Source: Whitmania pigra (Eukaryota > Annelida > Clitellata > Hirudinida > Haemopidae). Taken from it: a stretch of 64,000 nucleotides of DNA. A program made the translations under genes and the position numbers. Below, in pieces: positions 45,946 through 58,183 of this stretch; position 1 is the stretch's first letter; the number at the start of each line of letters is the position of its first letter. The notes under the pieces were generated by a model. The model did not search any database. It worked only from the letters and a program-made list of their open reading frames with translations, and had not been told where the DNA came from. The DNA is taken from the NCBI GenBank assembly GCA_021613335.1, contig JAJTWR010000323.1:375001-439000 (forward strand). Reading direction: 5' to 3'.

Positions 45946-48109
45946 TTATTAATATGAATTTGTTCCAAAAAATAAATGGCCTGATGGTGTGATGGCATTT
46001 GCAAGTGGTTGAAACTCGCGTCTATTGAATCCATAATTTTAGGCTAATCCACCCTTAAGTTGGTCAAAATGTGACATATCAAAATTGTCGTTCTTACACT
46101 GAAACTGCTTTTCGAAAGTTTGTCTTTACCTTGTTAAAATTTAAATTAAATTACAACATCACGTGTACTTATTGTGGCACTATGAAGATACTGTTAGGAA
46201 TACCTTTTAATTAGGAATTACTTTTAAGAAAAAATATTGGAGACTAAAAACTTCATTCAATGTTTTTGGCGCATTAATGTTGCTCCATGTTCTAATTTTT
46301 GGTGAATAGTTATTCAAAAATAACAAACAATATTCCACTAATGTGGCTATAAGTTTTTAAATAAATTCCCAATTCAAAAGCATGTACAGTTACAGCATTT
46401 TATTCAAATCAAAAAATGCATTGAATATTGGTTTGTTTTACTCAAGTTTGCAGCATGCTACCTTCGAATCAAAGCGTGCATCGTTTCTTATCACAGCGGA
46501 ATGGTCATGGCGTACGCAAACTAGCAATAATACTAATAAGTGTTTAAACATTTAATTACTATTATTTTTTAAATTATTCCTAGGATAACAAAAGACGAAA
46601 ACTGACTTGAAATGCTGATTTAATGGTGATAATAATATTGTTGTTGAAACATTGTTTCGGAATAATTAAGTTGATATTGCTAATGTAATTAAATTTTTAT
46701 TTAATTATATTTGGTATCTTTTTCATACAAACTCTTGTTATTACTGCTATAAAAGAAATCTCACTAATCACTTAACTTGACTAATCAGTGAGTGTCCAGA
46801 CAGCTAGAAGTCCAAATATCCATTTACGTTCTTAAGTACCTCAAATCCTTAAACACTTAATCTTTATACATTTAACTTCTGTTATACAGTTCCGTTAACA
46901 GAATATTTTCTCTAATAAACTTATTAGTTGACATGCTTATTTGAGGACTCCCGGGTTATTTCAATATGAAAGACACTTAACACTCAATGGATGGAGTATG
47001 TTAGACTCTTGTTCTGAACATGGCAGTAAAGCTTATCATCTTGCTGAAGTGGAATTTATACGGTAATTACTATCATTATAACAGTGTCTTTATGTTAATA
47101 TCTTACTTAGCTTATTAAATTCGATAAAAAATAATAAATAAGATAAAAGATAATATCAATGAAGTTAGTTTTAAGTTCAGACTAAAAAGCTAAAATTAGT
47201 TAAAAGCCTTTAAGTTAAAAATTAAACAGAACAAAAAAATGGTTTAGGCGATATCATTATAATTGTGTATTTTTAAAATTATCTCGTGATGAGAAAAACA
47301 CATTCTTTGTAAGTTAGTTTTAAGTTTAGACTAAAAATCTAAAATTAGTAATTTTAAGAAACTCATCTGTTCGCTAGAAAATTGCAACTTTTCAAACAAT
47401 TCTTTGAATAATAAAGTTAAGAATTTATGACATTGTAATGTCTCTCCACGAAACATCCCAGCATTCTAAGAATACTGTTATAAACGCTGCGACAAATAAT
47501 TGGATTTAAATTTTTTATCTTTTTCTAAGACGTCGTTAGACGCTAAGATATTATTGATAGATAAACCAGACAATTTTAGAATCCCAAATATCTATTTTGC
47601 ATCATTACATACCTCAATCTTTAAACACTTAACTTCTGTTATTCAGTTCCGTTAACTAAATACTTGCTCTAATAAACTTATTAGCCAACTTGCTTATTTG
47701 CGGACTCCCGGGTTACTTCAACACTTTATTTCGTAAATCTTGCACAACCTATTTTATATGATGACAATATAAAATAAAAGACAGAAGATATTCTAGCCTT
47801 CCCAATTTTGTAAGAAATCTAGCTTTTATTCCATTAATTTTAGTTAATAATATCATTGCTTATAAAAATATTTAATTTAAATTAAAAAATTTAAGCCATT
47901 TGTCTTTGAGTTAAAAAATTAAACAGAACAAAAAATGGTTTTGGCGATTTCATTATAAATGTGTATTTTTAAAATTATCTCATGGGGAAAACACATTCTT
48001 TGTAACACTCATAATGATTTAAATCTAAACTAGAGTCTAAATTTAAATCTCTAAATTATCAAATGACATCTAATGTTCTGAAAGATTTTAGTAGACTTTG
48101 AGTTTAGGG
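45946..48109. other. Spacer with two insertions of the hairpin repeat
   Basis: Array intergenic sequence, no gene. Two blocks absent from paralogous spacers carry the CCCGGG/hairpin repeat in inverse orientation. One is about 46.64-46.97 kb; the paralogue near 33.86 kb reads straight through GATAATAATATGAAAG. The other is about 47.48-47.73 kb; the paralogue near 34.22 kb reads AAGAATACTTTATTTC. Confidence 0.55.
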
Positions 48110-48117
48110 GTATATAT

Positions 48118-49478
48118 CAGTGTTGTGCAGTATCGAATTACATGTAATTCGTTACTGTAATTAATTACATTTTTTGGTAATTTTTACTTGTAACAATTAC
48201 AAAAAAAATTGTGTACTCTTACTTGTAACAAATTACTATTTTTGGTCATACTTTTAATTCGTTACCTTTTTGGCGCAAGACGTTACAAAGTAACATAAAT
48301 AACATTTTAAATTAGTTTAATTTATTTAAAAATTTAAATTCTAGATTGTTATTCTTTGGTTCGTTCGAGAACCTTCCCCTTCCCGATCATCGCTCATTTG
48401 TTATTGTGGTTATCGCCGGTCGTTTTTGTTTTAAATCGGAAATTGTTGATTAGTCATACCGAAGCTTTTTTAATATATAATATTATATACATATAATAAT
48501 ATAAGATTTAATAAATCGTAGTATGGATTCATTTGAAACCATTTTTAGTGTCGTTAGCGAAGATAAGAGGAACAAGGGTGAAGATAGTCCGTGGCCGTAT
48601 TTGAACAAAATGTTCAGATTTCAATCAAAGGAAAATCATATAAGTATGCATGCCTACTCTGCCCACAGAAACAAAAACTACATGTTCAGCATATGAAGGT
48701 TCTTCATCTAACTTGAAGAAGCACGTGGAACGCATGCATCCAACAGAAGGTTAAGGAATATGGGATATCTGTTGCCAACGATTGTCAAGCTTGATGAGAA
48801 ACTGGTAGCCAAAATAGCATCTTCTAATGCAGCAAAGATGGACGAGCTTTGAGCTCTCGTTCATCTGATGCTGACAGTATTGAAGACAGTTTCTTCAATT
48901 GCACAAAGTCAACTGATATTCTGATGCAGTATCTTCGAGACCGATCAGATGACATGAACATTATTACTGGAAGCGCTACCCTGAAGAATTTATTTATCCA
49001 GTTAAACACTCCTCTGCCAGCTAGTGCAGCTGTTGAACGTTTATTCAGCTCTGCTTGTATGACAAAGAACAGCTGAAGGACCATAATGAGTGACAAACTA
49101 TTCGAGGACTTAGTTATGTTAAAAATTAACAAAAATTTGTGATTGTAATGTAATAAATAATAAAAACACCAAAAGAATGCATTAGTTCAAATGTTATTAC
49201 TTAATGACTGTTAGTACTAGCAGTTAATACCAGTAATTGTTTTAACGATAAGAGAAACAATTCCTTTTAAATAATACGGAATGATGTATGATCACAATAA
49301 TGGCGGCATCAAAGTTACTTGTAATTTTTACTTAAAAGTAGCTTTTAGACGCTGTAACTTTTAACTTTTACTTGAGTAAATTTTTGAGACAATACTCTTA
49401 CTTATACTTAAGTAGCTTTTTGAGCTATTACTTTTACTTGTAACTAGTTACCGAAATGAGGTAATTTTTACAACACTG
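48118..49478 (+). mobile_element. hAT element, internally deleted, copy 3
   Basis: Same family and orientation as copy 2. 8-bp duplication GTATATAT (48110-48117 and 49479-49486). A coding remnant at 48849-49076 reads ASAAVERLFSSAC near its end. The BED region carries indels. Confidence 0.92.
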
Positions 49479-49486
49479 GTATATAT

Positions 49487-50699
49487 ATATATATATGATA
49501 TTCGTACGAACATTAATGCGATAAATAAGGAATGAAAACTGCAGAGTTCCTAAAAATTACTAAAGTATGTCTTCTGAAAGCTTTCTAGATGTTGATTAAC
49601 CTAATAATATGTCGTGTTGTCGATCAGCTATATATAAAAGAAAACCTAATAACTCGTCTCGCACATTTGACAGCTGATCTATAGAATATTAGATGGGCGG
49701 ATAATGCTATAATAGATTGATGGACAGAAGGTGTATGAATGAATGAAATGGCTGTCATGCTACATGTGACTGACGTGATTGATGGTCAGCAACAATCGCA
49801 ACGTGTCTTCAAACCAGCTTACAAAGGTAGGGAACGACCGACAACGGGGGCAGCAATACAGTGGTAGTGCGTCTTGGATGTTATGTAAATGGTGGATAGA
49901 GTGCAAAGTGACTTCACCTTTTTTACTCGGATCTAGAAGGCATTTCCATCTTCGTTTCGGACATCACAGCCTCCACAAAGTGTCTTGATAACATTCACGA
50001 CAGGAAAACGTCAATGAATGAAAGCCTTTTTCACTTTTAACCTGTGCAACTCTTTTGTATGCAGTCAGACATAATGTCTTTACAGAAAGTTATATGTCAG
50101 AGATCACGAGTTTCTATTCAATAATAATGAAAGTAATAATTGAACTAATTTAAAATTATTGCAAAATAATAATAGTCTAATAAGTCTATTTTTATTGATT
50201 ATACAATAATGCAAAATGTAAAGTAAAAATGTTGGGCCTCCTACATATAACCTATTATAGGCTTTTTTAACAACTAATTATAAACCAGTGAATCTTGCAC
50301 ATTAAGATGATAACATATCATCATTAGAATCAAAATTATTAATTAAAAGTGCCACAACAATCCGTTTCGAATCCGTTTGAAATTCAACATTGAGATTGAA
50401 AGATAAGTCTTCGAATAACTTTTTTATAAAGTTATTGACTGGAAAATTAAGACATAAGTTACTTATTGTAATGTCTATCAATAGCAATCGAGCGGCATTG
50501 CAACATTCAAAGAATACTGTATGAAGTATTAAGGCTTTGTTTTTATAACTTCAAGATTGTAATTCGAAATCTCGATTTTATTCCATTAATTTTGCTTAAT
50601 AATAACAACATGTAAGCTTTAAGTTGTACTACAGCTAATAGTGACCTTGTAGTTTCTTTGTAATTGTAACGATCCTAAAATAACCGAAAGTAACATAAA
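49487..50699. other. Spacer before L5
   Basis: Starts with a short (TA)n run, then the standard upstream module of the lectin array (about 49.66-50.09 kb) and further shared spacer. No gene was seen. Confidence 0.5.
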
Positions 50700-50966
50700 A
50701 AGTCGTTGAAAGGGCGTCTAATGGGCGTTAAAAGATTATTAGATTAATAGTGCACGGAGCCAAGTTTTACGACTAAAGTTAGCTGACTATTCAAATGTAA
50801 GCGGGATTATCAAAAGGCACAGTGAATATAAAATACAAGTTTCAGTTTGACAATCACTTCAATCCGGTAAGTAACAACTGAAGTAACAAGATAAGGACTT
50901 TTAAGGGAATAAAATGTTTTTTTAAAATAATTAATTGAAAATGAGACAATTTATTTTTAATATCAG
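50700..50966 (+). promoter_or_regulatory. L5 promoter, leader and 5'-UTR intron
   Basis: Conserved block with TATAAAA at 50827-50833. Donor CCG|GTAAGT at 50867 and acceptor TATCAG at 50966, a 100-bp intron as in L3. Confidence 0.7.
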
Positions 50967-50985
50967 GTATATCAAAATTAAAGAT

Positions 50986-53490
50986 ATGCAATCTCACATG
51001 AGCATTGGGTTCATTTTTCTTGTTATCGGCGGGTTACTTGGGCAAGAATTCTGCGATAATCAATACTGCTACATAACTGATGGAGAACTGAAAACTATCA
51101 CCAGTTTGAAAGATGCTCAAAACATTTGCACCAACAACGACAGTTCAAGCTGGTTGCTGGAAATATATGGCTCAGTCAGTTATCTGAAACTATTTACACA
51201 CGGATTCACAAACCCTATTTTATGCAACACATTAGGCAGTGTCGCTATCACATGGAATAGCGTTACTAACGGCCAATTACCAAGTGAGCAAAAAGTGCTT
51301 TTCAAAGAAATTTTGATTGTTATTGATGTTTGATATAAATGTAATTATCAATTAATAAATTAATTTTTCAAAAACAGCTGGCGTAACAGTCGATGAAACC
51401 GCTGGCAAAGATTTTCTTTCTGTAAAGCTTATTGGAACTCAACTACGTTTCTACGGTGGAGATAAAACCACGATGGGTTATTACATTTGCCGTATTGCAG
51501 GTGAATATTTCAGCAACATTTCCAATACTTTAGTAAATCGATGCTTGATGCCATAACATTAGCTATCATTATAAAACCATTAACGTTGGTGTAATGCTGC
51601 TTTATTAAATCTTAATTAAACAAACCAATTTGTGGTTATTTTTAGTCGTCCATTTTCAATAAAACATAACCACAGCTTGTACAACTTCACAGTTTGTTAG
51701 TTAATAAATAATGATTCAACTTTATAACTAACTGCTTAAACGGTGTTTTAGGCAACTGCCCCGGAAGATATTGCTACCAGATATATGAAACGGGTTTGAG
51801 CTGGTTTACAAGTGAGTCTTACTGCTATACAAATACATTAACTGTGGACAAGGACTACGGTCACTTGGCAACCTTTGATGGAATGACATACGACGAAATT
51901 TCAAAACTGAGCTTTGTTAGCCAGTTGAAAGCGAATACTGTATATTGGATCGGATATTCAAAACTTATTTACACATGGCAACATTCAAGTCGGTATTTAA
52001 AATAAAACTTAATAAATATTAAGTAATGACAATACTTAAACAAAATTAAATTAAATTAAATTTTAAACATCTCCACAGATAACAGGAGTTTTATATTACT
52101 TTTTGACGAGCCAAATCCATTTACCACTGCTTCGTTTAGTGGAACTGTACAGCCCACGTACTATGTTTACTATGATATCGATTTGAAAACTAACAAAGAG
52201 AGAGTTACGGGCAATGATCAATTTCAAATTATTTGCATGAGAGGTAATCACATTTAATTTTTTGTACATTTATATATTGTTTGTATACTCGGTATGTAAT
52301 TAAATAGTAAGTTATTTTTATTCTTACAATGTGATCAAATGCTTTTCTAATCAGCTAATTCGAAGGACAAATTTAAGCTAGTTTCCAACTTTAGCTGATT
52401 CATATTTGCTTAAATGGAAGTGTAAATAAAATTTTGCACTCTAACCATACAATGTAAAATTAAAGGCAATATTTTTTCTATAAGTGGTTTATTTTTAGTG
52501 TTTTGTCTTTCAATTTGAATAAATTCGTATTTTTAAGATAACTTACCCACGACAACCGCGAAACAAGCAAGTACTACCGCCATTACCTCTTCAGGTATAC
52601 ACAAATTGTTTTTTTTTTCAAATTTCTAATAATGAAAAAGTTGTCGTTTGTCAGTATTACTGTTTATTTGGCCGATCGTTTGAATGTCATAAGTATCCGA
52701 ATAAATCGCTTTATAATTTATTATAATTTATTGGTCCCTTCCTGCTTTCATATGAATCTCGTCGTTGGCTGGTTCTTGATTTTCAAATGTTAAGTAATGA
52801 AACAAGAGTTTTCATTCAATTTATTGCACTGACATTTCTGAGTTTAATAATAAAATTATTATATATCAGTCTCTTGCCCTCAAGTTATTTAGATTTTTAA
52901 AAAATTACGTAATTATTTACTTCCGTTTGTTCTTTCATTTGGATCTAATTTGCATTTTTAAATTGTCACAGCAACTACAGGGCGAACAAGTGTCACCGTT
53001 AGTCCAGTTTCAGGTACCTTGATTTTTAAATTTCCAAATGGTGCATAATGAAAAGGTGTGCACTGCCATTCTAAACGATGCATGCAATTTTTTAGAATTA
53101 CAAAACTATTTAAAAATCGAAATTAATTAACCTTTGGTAGTTTAATTCCTAGCTTTTAAAACTCATTGATTTATAATGTGTAACTTGAATAAAATTAGAA
53201 AAGTAAAATAGGTTTAATGCAAAATATGGCTCCCTAAAGTTTTATTTAAATTTTTCAGAATCAACCATAATACTTTCGTTAGTTCTGCCAACCCTGTTGT
53301 GGCTGGTGTTTGCCATCAGTTTTATATGGGGCATTTTACCTTTTTATGTCAACAGGTAAATATGATTTCAATAAAGAATTGATAATCTGTTGTTAAGTCT
53401 TATTAATTAATTTAATTATAAGAAAAAATACATAAAATAATTGTTTGATTTTTTTCCAGAAAGATTAAAAAAAGAGAAAGCAATCCTTGA
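50986..53490 (+). CDS. L5: double C-type-lectin-like receptor, intact
   Basis: Eight exons: 50986-51283, 51378-51500, 51752-51988, 52079-52243, 52538-52594, 52972-53013, 53259-53355, 53460-53490; 349 residues, all joins in frame. Domain 1 is nearly the same as L1 in exon 1 but differs in exon 2 (SVKLIGTQLRFYGGD, YYICRIAG). Domain 2 has SWFTSESYC, YGHLATFDGM and VYWIGYSKLIYTW. The first stalk exon is two codons longer than in L1. TM is LSLVLPTLLWLVFAI; the tail RKIKKRESNP equals that of L3. Unlike the decayed L3 and L4, it has an intact 5'-UTR intron. Confidence 0.87.
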
Positions 53491-56029
53491 ATAGATTTTC
53501 TCTAATTAGAGATGTGATGCTTGAATGTGACTATTCTTACATTTTGTTTAATAACAGTACTTAATCAGTTTGTTTCCGCAAAGTTCTGCTAAAACTTTAT
53601 TAACAATAGTTATTTTATAATTTCATTTTTGTTGTTTTTTTTTCTTTTCTTTTACTTGTTGGGAGGAGTTTGTTTTACCCCTTTTAAAAACTTTTAACGT
53701 CTAGCATTCCAATTTCGAATTACTACGTCTACATTTACTCCCGACGCATTGTAGGAAACAAAAGTTTTGTTATCATTTTCATGAGAGATGAGATGAGAGT
53801 GCTGCCATGTAATAAAATAAATTTAAGTAAGCGGATAAATAAAATATATATTTAAGTATTCGTTCAGATGACAGAAAAACTTTGGTCATCATGATGGATA
53901 TATTTTGATCGTAAAAAGTAAAAATTTCACAGTGTTTTACAAATATTTTATATGTCATTAAATTTGAAATTACAATCAATGTAAAATTTAAGATTTCATT
54001 TAAGATGTTGGAGAGATGTCGGTAAATCATTTTATCACTGGCTTTCATGAATGTTTAAGATGTTTCTATTGGTTTATTCTTTATGATAATTAATTCATTA
54101 TTAGCATTTATTAAGTTATTTTAACAAACTTCAAAAATATTATTTAGCAACTAAAACTCACTTTACAAACTGAAAAATAATCAAAAGAGAAACATTTAGA
54201 TGAAATAGTCATAAATTATCTTGACATGTTTACTACATTGTGCCAGGGTTGACAATTGTAACCAGTCCTACAGATCTACAGATTTTCCAAAGACTCGAAG
54301 AATATTTCAATAGAATCATCAAATAGCCTTTACTATTTGATTAAGTTATGTTTAAACTCATGACTTCATCTTTACAGAATCAACTATCTTGATATCCTTC
54401 CTTTAACCAATGGTATTGTAGCCGATATTTTTTGTTAGCTAAGTTTTCCGCATTTTACCTTTATATGTCAAGATTTCTTAATGTCAAGTTTTGCTCAAGA
54501 TATTTATTCTCATAATTCTGACAATCTTTATACTCAATTCCTTTCATGAGATTATAATTTATCTATTGATCGAAAAATAGCCTAAATAAACATAAAAATA
54601 GAACTTGTTCATTCGCAAGATGACGATTGATATAACCCGTTATTCGAGAGATGTCACCAATAAATAAAAAAATTAGTCAAACATTCGATAGATGGCATTT
54701 GATATGTATGTTTTCAACAGATGACTCCAATAAATATAAAATTTCAGTCATATACTCGATAGAGAGCAAAACAAATACGAAATTTCAATCATACATTCAA
54801 AACATGGTGTTCTACATTTATTTTATGTTCGAAAGATGGCACTAACAAATAACAATTTTTAGTCATACATTCGATAGATGTCACAATGGATGTTGTTATG
54901 CTAAGGACTTACAAATTAAGAAGCCATTTAATGTGTAAAGCAAGTAATTAAAAAAACTAGAAACTACTTTTAGTGATGTGAAATATTTGTTGAAAACTTT
55001 GGAAATATATCGATAAATTTAGACAATTTACAAAAAAAATTATCTCGTTTATTCTAAAGTTCTAAACGAGTTTCAAAAATTGTGAAATGACATTTTGGAA
55101 ATTGTTACTTAACGTAATTTTAAAACTCTGTTCGTACTGGTACGAAATGGTATCGCATCACAACATAGTATGTTTTATTAACGTCCGATACATGTCTAGA
55201 TGATTAGGACGGTGCACCCGCAGCGGGGTTTGAACCCCGTGCTGTCACAGTGAGAGGAGAAGCTTTAACTGCTAGGCCATGCGGGCGCACAACATATACC
55301 AAAAATTGTCTTCCAGAAGCATGCGCGATGTTGATTAGCCTAATAATTTGTCGTGTTGTTGATCAGCTTTATAAGAAAAAAAAATCTAATAACTCGTCTC
55401 GCATATTTGACGTTTCAATCGTGAGAGTTGGCAGCTGAACTATAGAATAATAGATGGGCGGATAATGCTATAATAGATTGATAGACAGAAGTTGTATGTA
55501 TGAATGAATGAATGAGCTGTCATGCTACATGTGACTGATGTGATTGATGGTCAGCAAAAATCGCAACGTGACTTCAAACCAGCTTACCAAGGTAGGGAGC
55601 GCCCAGCCACTGGGGCAGCAATACAGTCGTAGTGTGTCTTGGATGTTATGTAAATGGTGGATAAAGTACAAAGTGATTTCACCTTTTACTCGGATCTAGA
55701 AGGCATTTCCATCTTCGTTTCGGACATCACAGCCTCCACAAACTGTCTTGATAAAATTCACGACAGGAAAACGTCAATGAATGAAAGCCTTTTTTACTTT
55801 TAACCTGTGCAACTCTTTTGTATGCAGTCTCACATAATGTCTGTATAGAAAGTTATTTGTAAAAAGCGCTATATGTAAGTACTTTAAGAGATCACGAGTT
55901 TCTTTTTAATAATAATGAAATTAATAATTGAACTATTTCATTTAAAATTATTGCAAAATAATAATAATGCTTAAAAAGTCTATTTTTATTGATTATAGGA
56001 CCAACTCTCATTAATAAAAAATAAAATAT
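53491..56029. other. Spacer L5 to L6
   Basis: About 53.25-55.08 kb repeats 38.09-39.97 kb, including the degenerate tandem repeats (54650-54890). A tRNA-like element is at 55216-55286, then the standard module (55.39-55.86 kb). No protein gene was seen. Confidence 0.5.
55216..55286 (-). tRNA. tRNA-like element, probably a tRNA pseudogene or SINE head
   Basis: On the minus strand a 71-base sequence begins GCCCGCATGGCC and ends in TGCGGGT. It can form a 7-bp acceptor stem (one G-U), has a D-arm-like segment (GGCCTAGCAGTTAA) and a B-box-like GGTTCAAACCCC. The anticodon stem does not pair properly and the T-stem is offset, so I assign no anticodon. No other copy was seen in the window. Confidence 0.5.
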
Positions 56030-57150
56030 GATGCCATAACATTAGCTATCAATATAAAACCATTAACATTAGTGTAATGCTGCTTAATTAAATCTTAATT
56101 AAACAAACCAATTTGTGGTCATTTTTAGTCGTTCATTTTCCATAAAACATAATCACAGATTGTACAACTTCACAGTTTGTTAGTTAATAAATAATGATTC
56201 ACCTAACTAACTGCTTTAACGATGTTTTTAGGCAACTGCCCCGGAGGATATTGCTACCAGATATATCAAACGATTTACAGCTGGTCTAGAAGTGAGTCTT
56301 ACTGCTATACAAATAAATTTACTGTGGACAAGGACTACGGTCACTTGGCAACCTTGACAAATTTTTAAGCTGAGTTTTGTTAGCCAGTTGACAACGGATA
56401 CTGCATATTGGAACGGATATTCAAAACTTCTTCACACGTGGCAACATTCAAGTCGGTATTTAAAATATAATTTAATAAATATAAAGTAATGACAATATTG
56501 AATGAAAATAATAATTAAATTAAATTTTAAACATCACCACAAATATCAGGAGTTTTATGTTAGTTTTTGACGCTCCAGATCCACTTACCACTGCTTCGTT
56601 TAGTGGAACTGTACAGCCCATGTACTATGTTTACCTTGATGTCGCTGTACAGGCTAATAAAGAAAGGGTTACGGGCAATGATCAATTTCAAATTATTTGC
56701 GTGAGAGGTAATCACATTTAATATATGGTTTTTATACTCAGTATAGAATTAAATAGTAAGTTATTCTTATTCTTACAATGTTGTTAAATGCTACTTTTCT
56801 AATCAGCTAATTCGAAGGACAAATTTAAGCCAGTTTCCAACTTTAGCTGATTCATATTTGCTTAAATGGAAATGTAAATGAAATTTTGCATCTAATTATA
56901 CAATGTAAAATTAAAGGCACTATTTTTCTATAAGTGTTTTGTCTTTCAATTTGAATAAATTCGTATTTTTAAGATAACTCACCCACGACAACCGTGAAAA
57001 CAGACAAGTGCTATTACCTCTTCAGGTATCCACAAGTTGTTTTTTTCAAATTTCTAATTATGAAACAGTTGTCGTTTGTCATCGTATTACTGTTTATTTG
57101 GCCGATCGTTTGAATGTCATAGGTATCCGAATAAATCGCTTTATAATTTA
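56030..57150 (+). pseudogene. L6: lectin-like locus remnant
   Basis: Begins inside intron 2; promoter and exons 1-2 are missing. Exon 3 (56232-56451) has a deletion of about 17 bases (GGCAACCTTGACAAATTTTTAAGC) that breaks the frame. The acceptor of exon 4 (56543-56707) is AA instead of AG. The stalk exon (56974-57025) has one extra A (GTGAAAACAG). Homology ends near 57.15 kb at a hairpin-repeat copy. A dead fragment. Confidence 0.85.
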
Positions 57151-57158
57151 TTACCAAG

Positions 57159-57181
57159 TATTCAGTTAATGGAACTGAATA
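57159..57181. repeat. Hairpin core of dispersed repeat in lectin array
   Basis: TATTCAGTT / AACTGAATA with loop AATGG, followed by the same downstream sequence as near 2.9 kb (AACAGAAGTTAAGTG, then TTGTCCGGAC). This is the repeat found upstream of every channel gene. It abuts the rearranged hAT copy. Confidence 0.65.
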
Positions 57182-57255
57182 ACAGAAGTTAAGTGTATAA
57201 AGATTAAGTGTTTAAGATACTTCAGAACGCAGATGGACTTATCAGTTGTCCGGAC

Positions 57256-58183
57256 CAGTGTTGTTCAGTAACGAATTACATGTAATTAATTACATTTTTT
57301 GGTAATTTTTACTTTTACAGTTACAAAAATTTGTTTTTACTTTTACTTGTAACAAATTACTATTTTCGGTCATACTTTTAATTCGTTACCTTTTTGGCAC
57401 AAGACGTTACAAAGTAACAAAAATAAAATTTTAAATTAGTTTATTTTATTTTAAAATTTTATTAAAATTCTAGATTGCTATTCTATGGTTCGTTCGAAAA
57501 CCTTCCTCTTTCCGATCATGGCTCACTTGTTATTGTGGTTATCGCCGGTCGTTTTTGTTAAATCGAAAATTAGCTGGCAGAGGAGCGTTCAACTGGATAA
57601 TTAATGTTCATGTCATCTGATCGGTCTTGAAGATACTGCATCAGAATATCACTTGACCTTGTGCAATTGAAGAAACTGTCTTCAACACTGTCAGCATCAG
57701 ATGAATGAGATGCTTTCAGCTCGTCCACCATTGCTGCATTAGAAGATGCTATTTTGGCTACCAGTTTCTCATAAAGCTTGACAACCGTTGGCAACAGATA
57801 TCCCATATTCCTTAACTTCTGTTGGATGCATGCGTTCCACGTGCTTCTTCAAGTTAGATGAAGAACCTTCATATGCTGAAAATATAGTTTTTTTTCTGTT
57901 GGCAGACTAGGCATGCATACTTAAAAGATTTTCCTTTGATTGAAATTTGAACATTTTGTTCAAATACGGCCACGGACTATCTTCACCCTTGTTCCTCTTA
58001 TCTTCGCTAACGACACTCAAACTGGCTTCAAATGAATCCATATTACGATATATTAAATCTTATATTATTATATGTATACAATATTATATAGTAAAAACGC
58101 TTCGGTATGACTAATCAACAATTTCCGATTTAACGAAAACGACCGGCGATAATTATCAAAATCAGGTAATTTTTACAACACTG
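57256..58183. mobile_element. hAT copy 4, rearranged with internal inversion
   Basis: Both ends are family termini (CAGTGTTGT and CAACACTG), but the flanks (GTCCGGAC and CTTATTAG) do not match. The first 310 bases run in the plus orientation. From about 57571 to 58150 the family sequence runs inverted (dimerisation segment first, then BED region on the minus strand). The stretch TCGCCGGTCGTTTTTG therefore occurs near both ends in opposite orientation. A 78-codon minus-strand ORF (57570-57806) is a remnant. Confidence 0.75.

Noticed and set aside
48824..49132. ORF on the strand opposite the hAT coding remnant (also 3990-4298)
   Set aside because: Antisense to the recognisable hAT dimerisation segment.
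49779..49988. 69-residue ORF in the intergenic module
   Set aside because: Not preserved as an open frame in the other copies of the module.
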